DNA from: Alphaproteobacteria bacterium UBA7691
GTDB lineage: Bacteria; Pseudomonadota; Alphaproteobacteria; Ferrovibrionales; Ferrovibrionaceae
Direction of reading: 5' to 3'
Length of the DNA stretch: 43,881 nucleotides
NCBI GenBank assembly: GCA_002482765.1
Contig: DLGP01000095.1
Coordinates: forward strand, 61,847 to 105,727
In this document: one piece after another, positions 1-7,470 of the stretch
How the letters are laid out: each line of letters opens with the position of its first letter
Numbering within the stretch: the first letter of the stretch is position 1
Position numbers and translations under genes: made by a program
Notes under the pieces: model-generated
The model's input: the letters and a program-made list of their open reading frames with translations, nothing else
What the model was told of the DNA's origin: nothing
The model's database searches: none

Positions 1-915
1 CATGCAGGCGCCCTGGGCCATGTATTGCAGCATCGGATGCGCGGCATCGCCCAGCAGCGCAACGCGGCCATCAACCCAGTTTTCCTGCGGCTCGCGGTCA
101 CACAGCACCCAGCGTTTCCAGCTTTCCGCCGCATGGATGATGCGCTGGGCGCGCGGCACCACATGGGCAAAGCTGGCCCGCACCAGTTCAGTCGGCACCG
201 GCTCGCCGGCCACGGCTTCGCTGGCATCGGTATGCACCGTGGCCACCAGATTGAACACTTTCCAGCCTTGCAGCGGGTAATGCACGATATGGCATTTCGG
301 CCCGGCCCACAGCGTGGCGGCATTCCAGCGCAATTCCTCCGGCATCTGCTCGGTGGGGATCACCGAACGATAGGTGGTGTGGCCGGAAACCCGCGGCTCG
401 CCATCGCCCAACAGCCGGGCGCGCACCGCCGAGTGCAGGCCGTCGGCGCCGATCAGCGCCTGGCCTGGCAGCCTTTCGCCATTTTCAAGCAAGGCCACCA
501 CGCCGGTGGTTTCATGGGTGTAATCCACCACGCGGGCAGCGGTGCGCAGGACAACACGCGGATCGGCGCGGCAGCCTTGCAGCAACACGCCGTGCAGATC
601 AGCGCGGTGGATCACGGCATAGGGATTGCGGAAATGCTGGCGGAACGCCGCCTCCAGCGGAATGGTGCAGATACGCTGGTCTGACACCGCATCCATCAGC
701 ACCAGGCCGTCAACATACACTGCCTTGTCGCGCGCCAGGGCGCCGACGCCGAGGCGGTCCAGCGCATGAAAGGCATTGGGGCCGATCTGGATGCCGGCGC
801 CGATCTCGCCAAGATTGCCGGCCTGTTCCAGCACCGTGACTTGCAGCCCCTGACGTGCCAGCGCCAAAGCCGCCGCCAGCCCGCCGATGCCGCCGCCTGC
901 CACCAGTATTGTCAT
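1..915 (-). CDS. FAD-dependent aromatic hydroxylase, 3-hydroxybenzoate 6-monooxygenase-like (C-terminus cut off)
   Basis: The first 305 residues of a class A flavoprotein monooxygenase; the reading frame runs off the window start. The N-terminus holds the dinucleotide-binding glycines GGGIGG (residues 7-12), followed by GAGIQIGPNAFHALDRLG. RADLHGVLL and the second FAD motif GDAAHPMLQYMAQGA lie near the window edge. The wording GAGIQIGPNA and HYPLQGWKVFNLVA resembles 3-hydroxybenzoate 6-hydroxylases and salicylate hydroxylases, which use NAD(P)H and O2 to hydroxylate an aromatic acid in the cytoplasm. Family members are about 400 residues, so roughly 95 are missing. The ATG at 915 is preceded by GGGGAG at a spacing of 8. 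The exact substrate (3-hydroxybenzoate to gentisate, or salicylate) is inferred from resemblance only; no other gentisate gene is visible. Confidence 0.85.
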   Translation of the reverse strand, partial: MTILVAGGGIGGLAAALALARQGLQVTVLEQAGNLGEIGAGIQIGPNAFHALDRLGVGALARDKAVYVDGLVLMDAVSDQRICTIPLEAAFRQHFRNPYAVIHRADLHGVLLQGCRADPRVVLRTAARVVDYTHETTGVVALLENGERLPGQALIGADGLHSAVRARLLGDGEPRVSGHTTYRSVIPTEQMPEELRWNAATLWAGPKCHIVHYPLQGWKVFNLVATVHTDASEAVAGEPVPTELVRASFAHVVPRAQRIIHAAESWKRWVLCDREPQENWVDGRVALLGDAAHPMLQYMAQGACM

Positions 916-967
916 GCCGCCCGCTCCCCGCATTCCGGCCCCAGCCGCTTTATCTGTATGCGGTTTT

Positions 968-2143
968 CTACCCGGTGATGAATCCGCTGTCACCATCGCC
1001 AGCACCATCCTCCTCGGCGCGGCGCTCCGGCATTGCGAACACGGCTTTCTGCGCCGCCAGGATTTCGCTCAGATGCACAAACTGGAACCGCCGCGTCTTG
1101 AGCCGGTCGATATAACTGTCGATCACGCTCAGCGCATGGTCGATCTTCGAGATATTCTCGCCAAGCTGCCAGAATTTCTCATTGGCACTGAGCAGGAAAT
1201 TGACAAAATCGGCCGAGCCGGTCTGATGCACAAACAGCTTGTCGAAGCTGTCGTTATATTGCTGCAACAGGCTGTGGATGATGCGTGTGGCATAGACCAT
1301 GCCCTTGGCCACCGCATCGCGGTCGGCATCATAATCCTTGCGGTTTTCCCGGGCGACATAATCCACCGGCTCGCTTTCGCCAGCCAGCCAGGTGACCAGA
1401 TCCATCAGCCGCTGCTTGATCCGCACATATTCGTATTCAAAATACGAGATGCCCTTCCAGCCATAAAAAACCTCAAAGGTCTTGTCGGGCGGGATGGCAA
1501 AGGCCTTCGCGATATCGCGCAAGGCTTCCATGTCATCCAGGAACCACAGCTTGTGCACCAGCTTCTCAACCCGTGCGGCACGATCCGGCGCCGTGGGCGG
1601 GATCAGTGTCTGCACCATCTTGTCAAAACGCTGATTGATGAAGGCGCGCACCGCCTCGTATTCCTGCGGCGTGATGGCGAAATAGGCTTCATCGGCCTGG
1701 ATGCCCTTGCTTTGCAGCCGGTCCTTGACCAGAAACGGCGCATAGGACGGGATCGAGCAGAAGGCATCGATGATGGTCTGGTCGCGCTGGCGGCGCGGAT
1801 CGTCAAGCGTTTCGCTGAGCAGGCCGGCATCCTGCAAGGCACGCCAGCCGCCGCGCATCCGCGGCAAATACGAGATGCCGCCTTCGCCCAGCGCATCCAC
1901 GTTATAGGGAATCACCAGCTTTGTTTCGGTGTAGTTGCCGAGTGAAAAATCCGAAACCCGCGTGGTGGTTTCCTTGACCACAAAACAGCGGTTGAGCCGC
2001 GCATTGGCAAAGAGTGGCTGGCGTTCTGCGCCATCCTCCAGCGGCGGCGCAGCAGCCAGCGCGCGCGTGAACAGCAGCGTGGCATAAACCCGCGACGTGC
2101 TGGAATTCAGCGTCGCGAGGAATTTTTCCTTGGCGTTTTCCAT
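968..2143 (-). CDS. Conserved-looking hypothetical protein, 391 aa, unrecognised
   Basis: I do not recognise this family. The protein is soluble in appearance: no signal peptide, no hydrophobic segment long enough for a membrane helix, and mixed charged and aromatic residues typical of a helical cytoplasmic protein. The middle is rich in aromatic-acidic patches such as FEVFYGWKGISYFEYEYVRIKQ. The C-terminal 20 residues are acidic and glycine-rich (RRAEEDGAGDGDSG), probably disordered. It has ordinary codon use, a clean start and an open frame of 391 codons, so it is very likely a real gene. It lies downstream of the chemoreceptor gene on the same strand with a 66-base gap. That placement is not enough to assign it to chemotaxis. 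Confidence 0.8.
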   Translation of the reverse strand: MENAKEKFLATLNSSTSRVYATLLFTRALAAAPPLEDGAERQPLFANARLNRCFVVKETTTRVSDFSLGNYTETKLVIPYNVDALGEGGISYLPRMRGGWRALQDAGLLSETLDDPRRQRDQTIIDAFCSIPSYAPFLVKDRLQSKGIQADEAYFAITPQEYEAVRAFINQRFDKMVQTLIPPTAPDRAARVEKLVHKLWFLDDMEALRDIAKAFAIPPDKTFEVFYGWKGISYFEYEYVRIKQRLMDLVTWLAGESEPVDYVARENRKDYDADRDAVAKGMVYATRIIHSLLQQYNDSFDKLFVHQTGSADFVNFLLSANEKFWQLGENISKIDHALSVIDSYIDRLKTRRFQFVHLSEILAAQKAVFAMPERRAEEDGAGDGDSGFITG

Positions 2144-2172
2144 CGGGTCGGCATCCTATCCGACGCCCCCGA

Positions 2173-2190
2173 CGGGCGATAGTTCGCCCG
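2173..2190. other. Short perfect hairpin between the chemoreceptor and the hypothetical gene
   Basis: CGGGCGA and TCGCCCG form a 7-bp perfect stem with a 4-base loop (TAGT). It sits 20 bases beyond the chemoreceptor stop codon. No T-tract follows on the minus strand, so this is not a typical intrinsic terminator; it may be a weak terminator or an mRNA-end stabiliser. Confidence 0.35.
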
Positions 2191-2209
2191 CCGTTATCAA
2201 CTGCTCACA

Positions 2210-4378
2210 TCAGAGCCGGAAGAAGCCCACGGTCTGCGCCAGCTGGTCGGCCTGGCCGGCCAGCGACTGCGCCGCCGCATTGGTCTGTTCCACCAGGGCG
2301 CCGTTGCGCTGGGTCATCTCGTCCATATTGCCCACGGCAACATTGACCTCCTCCAGCCCGGTGGCCTGTTCGGCCGAGGCGGCGGCGATCTCGGCCACGA
2401 TATCCGACACTTTCTTGATCGCGCCGACAATCTCGTCGAGCGACTGGCCGGTCTGGTTGACCAGAGCGGCGCCGCTGCGCACCTGATTGTTGGATTCCAC
2501 GATCAGCGCCTTGATATCCTTCGAGGCATTGGCGGAACGCTGCGCCAGGCTGCGCACTTCCTGCGCCACCACGGCAAAGCCCTTGCCGGCCTCGCCGGCG
2601 CGGGCCGCTTCCACGCTGGCATTGAGCGCCAGCAGGTTGGTCTGGAAGGCAATCTCGTCGATCAGGCCAACAATATCGCCGATCTTGCGCGCACTATCCT
2701 CAATCCGCGCCACCGCCGCCACCGCATCGGCCACCACGCTGCCCCCCTTGTTGGCGGTCTCGCGCGCCGTGGTGGCAAGCTGGTTGGCGGCCTGGGCGTT
2801 ATCGGCATTCTGCTTCACCGTGGCGGTGATCTCGTGCATCGAGGCCGCAGTCTCTTCCAGGCTGGCGGCCTGCTGCTCGGTGCGGCCGGCCAGATCGGTG
2901 GAGCCGGCGGAGATTTCATGCGCCGCATCGCGCACCGCATGGGTGGCGGTGCCAAGCTGCTGCACAATCTCGGTCAGCTTGGTTGCCATGCGGTTGGCAT
3001 CCTGCTGCAATTCGGCAAACACGCCATGATGCGTGCCGGCCATGCGGGCGCCAAGATCACCATCGGCCAGCCGCCCGAGCACATCCGACAATTCACGCAG
3101 CGCGCCATCGGTGGTGCCGACCAGGCGGTTGACGCCTTCGCCCAGCTTGCGCATCACGCCATCAAGCTGATCGGTGGCAATACGCTGCGCCAGATCGCCA
3201 TTGGCGGCGGCCTGCACCACCTGGCCCACGGCACGATCCAGCGCCGCTTCCTGCTCCTGCCGCTCAGCCTCATGCTGCTGGCGCTGGCTTTCCTGCTCGG
3301 CGGCGAGGCGGCGATTTTCCTGCGCATTGCGCTTGAACACCGCCAGGGCTGCCGCCATGCGGCCAATTTCGTCGGCGCGGGCTTCTTCGGGGATCGTGGT
3401 TTCCAGTTCGCCCTTGGCCAGTTGCTGCATGGCGCCGGTGATCGCCATGATCGGCCGGTTGATGCCGCGCGCCAGCAACACCGCAATCACAGCGGTGAGC
3501 ACCAGCGAACCGATGGCAATCGCCAGCAGCACCAGCAAAGCGTTGCGTGCTTCGGCAGCCTGCCTGCTGGTATCGGCGACGATTTCCACCACCGCCACCG
3601 GCTGGCCGGAATAATTGGTCATCGGCGCGGTGAGCACGGCGTAATCGGCGCCATTGCGGCTGCCGCTGCCCAGCTGGATTTCCCCCCGCATCGCCGCTTT
3701 GAGAGCGGCGGCAGAAGCCATCTGCTCCTTGCGCGTGGCGGCATAGAGTTTGAAATTGTCGCCATCGGGCAGATGGATACTCACCTCCACCTTGCTGCGC
3801 GCCTTCATGCGTTTGACAAATTCCTCGCCCAGCACGGTGCCGGTATCCACCACGCCGATCAGCTTGCCATCGGCACGCAGCGGCACGCTGGAGAAGATCG
3901 AAAGATTGTCGCGGCCCGGCTCGATGCCGCTATGGGTGCGGTTGGTTTCCAGCGTCTGCTTCACGGTCAGGCGCCGCGCCAGCACATTATCGCCAAAGGC
4001 AGTGGGATTATGCGAACGCATGAAGGCGATGCCCGGCGGCACCTGCACGGTGATCAGGCCGATACCCTGGCGCTCGGTGAGGAATTTCATGGTTTCGGCC
4101 AGCACGGCCAGGCCGGCGGCGCGATCCTGCTTCACCACCGCTTCCTGCACGGCGCGCAAACCGGCCACGGTGTTGCTGACGGCTTCGAGCGCACGGATTT
4201 CCTGCACCACACCATCCTGCACGTCGCTGTAATAATCGCGCATCTGCTGCTCGATATCAGCGCGCGCATTGCTCAGATTGTCGGCCACCATATAAGCGGC
4301 AACGATGCCGATGCCGAGAAAGGTGGCGGCCAGCATGGCGGCGACAATACGCGCGCCGATGGAGCGTTGCAGGATCAT
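2210..4378 (-). CDS. Methyl-accepting chemotaxis protein (Cache-like sensor, HAMP, signalling domain)
   Basis: A 722-residue transmembrane chemoreceptor. TM1 is about residues 9-31. A periplasmic sensor of about 245 residues follows; it has a Cache-like pattern (GIAFMRSHNPTAFGDN, then SIFSSVPLRADGKLIGVVDTG). TM2 is about 280-303. HAMP repeats follow (INRPIMAITGAMQQLAKGEL, then two further ANGDLAQRI / ADGDLGARM units). The methyl-accepting domain carries the conserved hairpin tip EIAFQTNLLALNASVEAARAGE and FAVVAQEVRSLAQRS. It would control CheA/CheW; no che genes are nearby. The start was chosen at ATG 4378 because GGGGGA lies 7 bases upstream; ATG 4384 and a longer frame to 4459 are alternatives. 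The protein ends GFFRL, with no CheR-binding pentapeptide evident. The ligand is unknown. Confidence 0.95.
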   Translation of the reverse strand: MILQRSIGARIVAAMLAATFLGIGIVAAYMVADNLSNARADIEQQMRDYYSDVQDGVVQEIRALEAVSNTVAGLRAVQEAVVKQDRAAGLAVLAETMKFLTERQGIGLITVQVPPGIAFMRSHNPTAFGDNVLARRLTVKQTLETNRTHSGIEPGRDNLSIFSSVPLRADGKLIGVVDTGTVLGEEFVKRMKARSKVEVSIHLPDGDNFKLYAATRKEQMASAAALKAAMRGEIQLGSGSRNGADYAVLTAPMTNYSGQPVAVVEIVADTSRQAAEARNALLVLLAIAIGSLVLTAVIAVLLARGINRPIMAITGAMQQLAKGELETTIPEEARADEIGRMAAALAVFKRNAQENRRLAAEQESQRQQHEAERQEQEAALDRAVGQVVQAAANGDLAQRIATDQLDGVMRKLGEGVNRLVGTTDGALRELSDVLGRLADGDLGARMAGTHHGVFAELQQDANRMATKLTEIVQQLGTATHAVRDAAHEISAGSTDLAGRTEQQAASLEETAASMHEITATVKQNADNAQAANQLATTARETANKGGSVVADAVAAVARIEDSARKIGDIVGLIDEIAFQTNLLALNASVEAARAGEAGKGFAVVAQEVRSLAQRSANASKDIKALIVESNNQVRSGAALVNQTGQSLDEIVGAIKKVSDIVAEIAAASAEQATGLEEVNVAVGNMDEMTQRNGALVEQTNAAAQSLAGQADQLAQTVGFFRL

Positions 4379-4385
4379 GGACATT

Positions 4386-4427
4386 TCCCCCGATACTAAA
4401 AAACGCGAGTGATGCGTGTTCGGGGGA
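4386..4427 (-). promoter_or_regulatory. Leader hairpin that can sequester the chemoreceptor ribosome binding site
   Basis: On the minus strand TCCCCCGA (4420-4427) pairs perfectly with TCGGGGGA (4386-4393). The 3' arm contains the GGGGGA Shine-Dalgarno of the chemoreceptor. Between the arms lies a second small stem (ACGC/GCGT) followed directly by six Ts. This could be a translational switch or thermosensor-like leader; function is inferred from base pairing alone. Confidence 0.45.
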
Positions 4428-4436
4428 TCATCCGGC

Positions 4437-4456
4437 CTTGCCAGGAACTTGGCAAG
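4437..4456. other. 7-bp inverted repeat just after the RNase T2 stop codon
   Basis: CTTGCCA, a 6-base spacer and TGGCAAG form a perfect inverted repeat 13 bases beyond the RNase T2 stop codon and upstream of the chemoreceptor. There is no T-tract for a classical terminator. It could be a protein-binding operator or an mRNA-end hairpin. Confidence 0.3.
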
Positions 4457-4469
4457 CATGCCCGCAATG

Positions 4470-5177
4470 TCAGTGTAATATTAGTTTGCGCTCAGGCCGG
4501 CTGCCACGCATGCCAGGACCACAGGCAACAAATTCTGTCAGATTCTTCGCGTAACAGATGCGTATCTCACTCAACGCATCATCTTTCACGATCAACACCA
4601 TATGGTCACGCTTGAGGCCAAGCGCGGCATTAGCATTCTGGAATGCGTCCAGCACCGCGCCGGCGGTGTTCGGCCCGGGCGTCAGGGCGGGCAGCGTCAG
4701 GCGCTGCATCACTTGTTCCTGGGCGGCAAAATACGCTGCCATGCCGAGGCCGCTGCACGCGCCATGTTTGGCCCATTGGCAATTCATCAGCGCAGCGCTG
4801 GGCTGGCGGCAGAGATGGCGCCGCAGCAAGGCTTCCGGCACAGCCGCAGCATCCGGCTGGCAATATTGCGGCCAGGGCTGATTGCTGCCGGGCCGGGTTT
4901 CCTGATATTGCGGCCACAGGCCATGCACCACAAAGCCGAAGCGATTATCGGCGCATTGCAGGCGGTTGCCGCGCGCCTGGCGCGGTTCGGCGCAGAAAGC
5001 CGGCGACCAGCTCAATGCCAGCACATAATAATCAAACTGCCCCGCCACACCCCGGCTTGGGCCTTGCTGCGCACAGGCACGGCTTTCCAGCCGCTCCGGC
5101 AGGCGGCAGGTGGTGGCCTCGGCTCGCAGCGGCGCGGGCAACAGCAGCAGCAGAAGGGCGACAAGCAGGCGGATCAT
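4470..5177 (-). CDS. Secreted ribonuclease T2 family protein
   Basis: A 235-residue periplasmic RNase of the T2/RNase I family, which cleaves RNA through 2',3'-cyclic phosphates. A signal peptide spans residues 1-19 (hydrophobic LLVALLLLLLP, then PLRA). The first catalytic block is GFVVHGLWPQ with His85; the second is NCQWAKHGACSG with Lys137 and His138. EIRICYAKNLTE near the C-terminus also matches bacterial RNase I. Cysteines at 24, 35, 62, 75, 106, 123, 133 and 141 suit disulfide bonds in the periplasm. One oddity: the acidic residue normally three before the KH pair (EWxKHG or EYAKHG) is Gln134 here. The gene stands alone, reading away from nth, and ends about 90 bases before the chemoreceptor start. 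Confidence 0.92.
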   Translation of the reverse strand: MIRLLVALLLLLLPAPLRAEATTCRLPERLESRACAQQGPSRGVAGQFDYYVLALSWSPAFCAEPRQARGNRLQCADNRFGFVVHGLWPQYQETRPGSNQPWPQYCQPDAAAVPEALLRRHLCRQPSAALMNCQWAKHGACSGLGMAAYFAAQEQVMQRLTLPALTPGPNTAGAVLDAFQNANAALGLKRDHMVLIVKDDALSEIRICYAKNLTEFVACGPGMRGSRPERKLILH

Positions 5178-5227
5178 CGGCTAAAGATTCACCAGCCGGC
5201 ATTCAGCCGCAAGCCCCGGAAGCCACC

Positions 5228-5890
5228 ATGCCCGCCAAGCCGAAAAAGCTGCCGCCCGCCACCATCCACGAGATTTTCGCCCGCCTCGCCGCCGCCGAGC
5301 CGGAACCAAAAACCGAACTGAACTATGTCAATGAATACACCTTGCTGGTGGCAGTGGTGCTATCCGCCCAGGCCACCGATCTGGGGGTGAACAAGGCCAC
5401 CAAGGCGCTGTTTCAAACCGTGCAGGATCCGGCGGCGATGCTGCGCCTGGGCGAAGCCGGGCTGAAACAGCATATCAAGACCATCGGGCTGTTTAACGCC
5501 AAGGCCAAGAATGTGATCGCGCTGTCTGAAAAGCTGGTGCGCGAGCATGGCGGCGCGGTGCCGCGCAACCGCGATGCCTTGCAGGCCCTGCCCGGGGTGG
5601 GCCGCAAGACCGCCAATGTGGTGCTGAATGTATTATGGGGCGAACCCACCATTGCGGTGGATACGCATATTTTCCGGGTGGCTAACCGCATCGGCCTGGC
5701 GCCGGGCAAAACCCCGCTGGCGGTGGAGCTGGGGCTGGAAAAAGTGGTGCCGAAAGAGTTCATCCAGCATGCGCATCACTGGCTGATCCTGCATGGCCGC
5801 TATATCTGCAAGGCGCGCAAGCCGGCCTGCCCGCGCTGCCGTATCCGCGACCTGTGCCGCTTCACGCCGAAGACGGAAGACGTCGATTGA
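5228..5890 (+). CDS. nth: Endonuclease III (DNA glycosylase/AP lyase)
   Basis: A 220-residue base-excision-repair enzyme that removes oxidised pyrimidines and nicks abasic sites. The helix-hairpin-helix LPGVGRKTANVVLN carries the catalytic Lys127, and Asp145 lies in IAVDTHIFRV; the 18-residue spacing equals that of E. coli K120/D138. The C-terminal iron-sulfur loop has the classical pattern Cys-x6-Cys-x2-Cys-x5-Cys (CKARKPACPRCRIRDLC). The ATG at 5228 gives a family-typical length. Its TGA stop is nested in the TTG start of the following PIN gene, implying translational coupling. Confidence 0.97.
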   Translation: MPAKPKKLPPATIHEIFARLAAAEPEPKTELNYVNEYTLLVAVVLSAQATDLGVNKATKALFQTVQDPAAMLRLGEAGLKQHIKTIGLFNAKAKNVIALSEKLVREHGGAVPRNRDALQALPGVGRKTANVVLNVLWGEPTIAVDTHIFRVANRIGLAPGKTPLAVELGLEKVVPKEFIQHAHHWLILHGRYICKARKPACPRCRIRDLCRFTPKTEDVD

Positions 5891-6219
5891 CGGGCTATCT
5901 GCTCGACAGCAACGCCTATGACGCCATCCTGCGCCATGATGATCTGGCGCGGCTGCAACAAGCCGACCTGGATCTGATCGCCAGCGGCATTGTGCTGGCG
6001 GAATTGCGCCAGATCGCCGCTGCCGAACGGCGGCAGGCTTTGCTTGCGCTGTTTTTCACCCTGCATGGCAGCGCGCCGGAAATCGCGCCCAGCCTGGCCA
6101 GCCGCGATGCGCTTTTGCTGGCCGAGGCCCGGGCGGCAGATGCCATCCTGGTGAGTGACGACAAGGCTTTGCAGGCGGCCGGCGCGGTATCCTATGCTGG
6201 CTTTCGCGCGCTATTGTAG
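5887..6219 (+). CDS. PIN-domain protein, VapC-like, translationally coupled to nth
   Basis: A 110-residue PIN-fold protein starting at TTG 5887, inside the overlap TTGA with the nth stop codon. The acidic positions expected of a PIN nuclease are visible: Asp in YLLDSNAYD near the N-terminus, Glu in IVLAELRQI, and Asp-Asp in ILVSDDKAL. PIN proteins are usually Mg-dependent RNases and often toxins, but no antitoxin gene lies next to it; its only partner is nth. An ATG at 5854 in the same frame would extend it into nth, but the family begins at the LLDSN strand, so TTG is preferred. Its end overlaps the convergent flavin monooxygenase gene by 9 bases. Function beyond the fold is unknown. Confidence 0.75.
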   Translation: MTGYLLDSNAYDAILRHDDLARLQQADLDLIASGIVLAELRQIAAAERRQALLALFFTLHGSAPEIAPSLASRDALLLAEARAADAILVSDDKALQAAGAVSYAGFRALL

Positions 6220-7470
6220 CCCGGCAATCACCTTGCCAAGCCGGCGGCGGTAAGCGTGGAAATCAACAAAGATGCCGTGTTCGCCGGCATCCTGCGGGCG
6301 CGGCCCGGCGCAGAATTTTTCGATCTGGCGGCGCAGCGCCGCACCGGCCGGCTTGTCGCGCGCCGCGATATAGGCGGCGATGGCTTCGGCCTGCAACATG
6401 CGGCCCTGCCAGCCGATGCCGGCGCCTTCCAGCAGGCCGCAGACATAGAGGCCGGTATCGCCGGGCGGAAAGATGTTGAGATGCAGATGCGGCGCCGGTT
6501 CGCGCCAGTTGAGCAAGGCTGTGTCGATAAAGGGAAAGCTGATGCGATAGCCGGTGGCCAGCAGCACCAGATCAAAGGCTTCGGCGCTGCCATCCTGGAA
6601 AAACACCAGCTCGCCGGCAAAACGCTCGATCGGCTTGCGCACATGCACATCGCCCTGGCCGAGATGCTGCAACACCAGGGAATTGACAATCGGCGTGCGG
6701 TCATAGAGCCGGTGCTTCGGCTTCGGCAGGCCAAAACGCTCCGGCGGCCCGACCAGGATGCGCAGCACGGCTTCATGCAGCAGCGAGCGCAACGGGCGCG
6801 GCAGCACAAAGCGCTTGTTGTGATTGCCGGCATCGGCCGGGCGGCCGGCAAAAAATTTCGGCACAAAGTGATTGCCGCCGCGCAAGCTCCAGGCCACCGA
6901 TTTGGCGCGATGCACCGCATCCACCACGATATCGCAGCCGGTATTGCCGGCGCCGACGATCAGCACCCGCTTGCCGTCAAAAATATCCGCTGTCTTGTAG
7001 GCTTTGCTATGCAGCAGCTGGCCGCTGAACTGGCCCGGTATCGCCGGGATATTGGGATCGCTGAGATGGCCATTGGCAATCACCAGGCCGGCATAAAGCG
7101 CGCTGCTGCCATCGCTGAACGAGACCTGCCAGCCGTCACGCTGGCGGCTGACACTGCGCACTTCGGTATTCAGCCGGATCTGCGGATAGAGATCAAAATG
7201 CCGCGCAAAAGCCCGCAAGTAGCTCTGCACCTGATCATGGCGCGGATAGGCCGGCAGGTTTTCATCCATCGCCAGATCGGCAAAGGCCGTGGTGCCTTTT
7301 GACGAGATCAGATGCGTGGAGGCATAAACCGCGCTGGCCGGGCCGCCATAAAGCCATTGCCCGCCGATATCGGCCTGCGCCTCCACCACCTCAAACGCGA
7401 TACCGGCCTGCTTGAAAGCTTTCGCTGCGGCCAGGCCGGCCGGGCCGGCGCCGATGATCAGATGTTTCAT
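6211..7470 (-). CDS. Flavin-containing monooxygenase (FMO family)
   Basis: A 419-residue FAD- and NADPH-dependent oxygenase. GAGPAG (residues 7-12) binds FAD and VGAGNTG (172-178) binds NADPH. Between them FSGQLLHSKAY (148-158) matches the FMO identifying motif F-x-G-x3-H-x3-Y. Such enzymes oxygenate soft nucleophiles or, in the Baeyer-Villiger subgroup, insert oxygen into ketones. It is the last gene of a run in which the BASS transporter, the SDR and this enzyme overlap by ATGA (4 bases each), so all three are probably co-translated. The substrate is unknown. A carbonyl made by the SDR and oxidised by this enzyme would be a coherent pathway, but that is inference. Confidence 0.88.
   Translation of the reverse strand: MKHLIIGAGPAGLAAAKAFKQAGIAFEVVEAQADIGGQWLYGGPASAVYASTHLISSKGTTAFADLAMDENLPAYPRHDQVQSYLRAFARHFDLYPQIRLNTEVRSVSRQRDGWQVSFSDGSSALYAGLVIANGHLSDPNIPAIPGQFSGQLLHSKAYKTADIFDGKRVLIVGAGNTGCDIVVDAVHRAKSVAWSLRGGNHFVPKFFAGRPADAGNHNKRFVLPRPLRSLLHEAVLRILVGPPERFGLPKPKHRLYDRTPIVNSLVLQHLGQGDVHVRKPIERFAGELVFFQDGSAEAFDLVLLATGYRISFPFIDTALLNWREPAPHLHLNIFPPGDTGLYVCGLLEGAGIGWQGRMLQAEAIAAYIAARDKPAGAALRRQIEKFCAGPRPQDAGEHGIFVDFHAYRRRLGKVIAGLQ

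Noticed and set aside
887..1945. A 352-codon plus-strand frame over the hypothetical 391-residue gene
   Set aside because: It could compete with the minus-strand gene, but it overlaps the flavin hydroxylase start, has no binding site and shows shadow composition (Gly/His/Gln-rich). The minus-strand frame reads like a true protein.
2173..2190. Intrinsic terminator after the chemoreceptor gene
   Set aside because: The stem is good but there is no U-tract on the transcript; kept only as a hairpin.
2834..4399. A 521-codon plus-strand frame over the chemoreceptor gene
   Set aside because: His/Gly/Ala-rich mirror of the chemoreceptor, whose motifs are unmistakable on the other strand.
4437..4462. 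Possible sigma-54 promoter (TGGCAAG) before the chemoreceptor
   Set aside because: The -24 GG is present, but the -12 GC element at the correct spacing is not; the palindrome explains the match.
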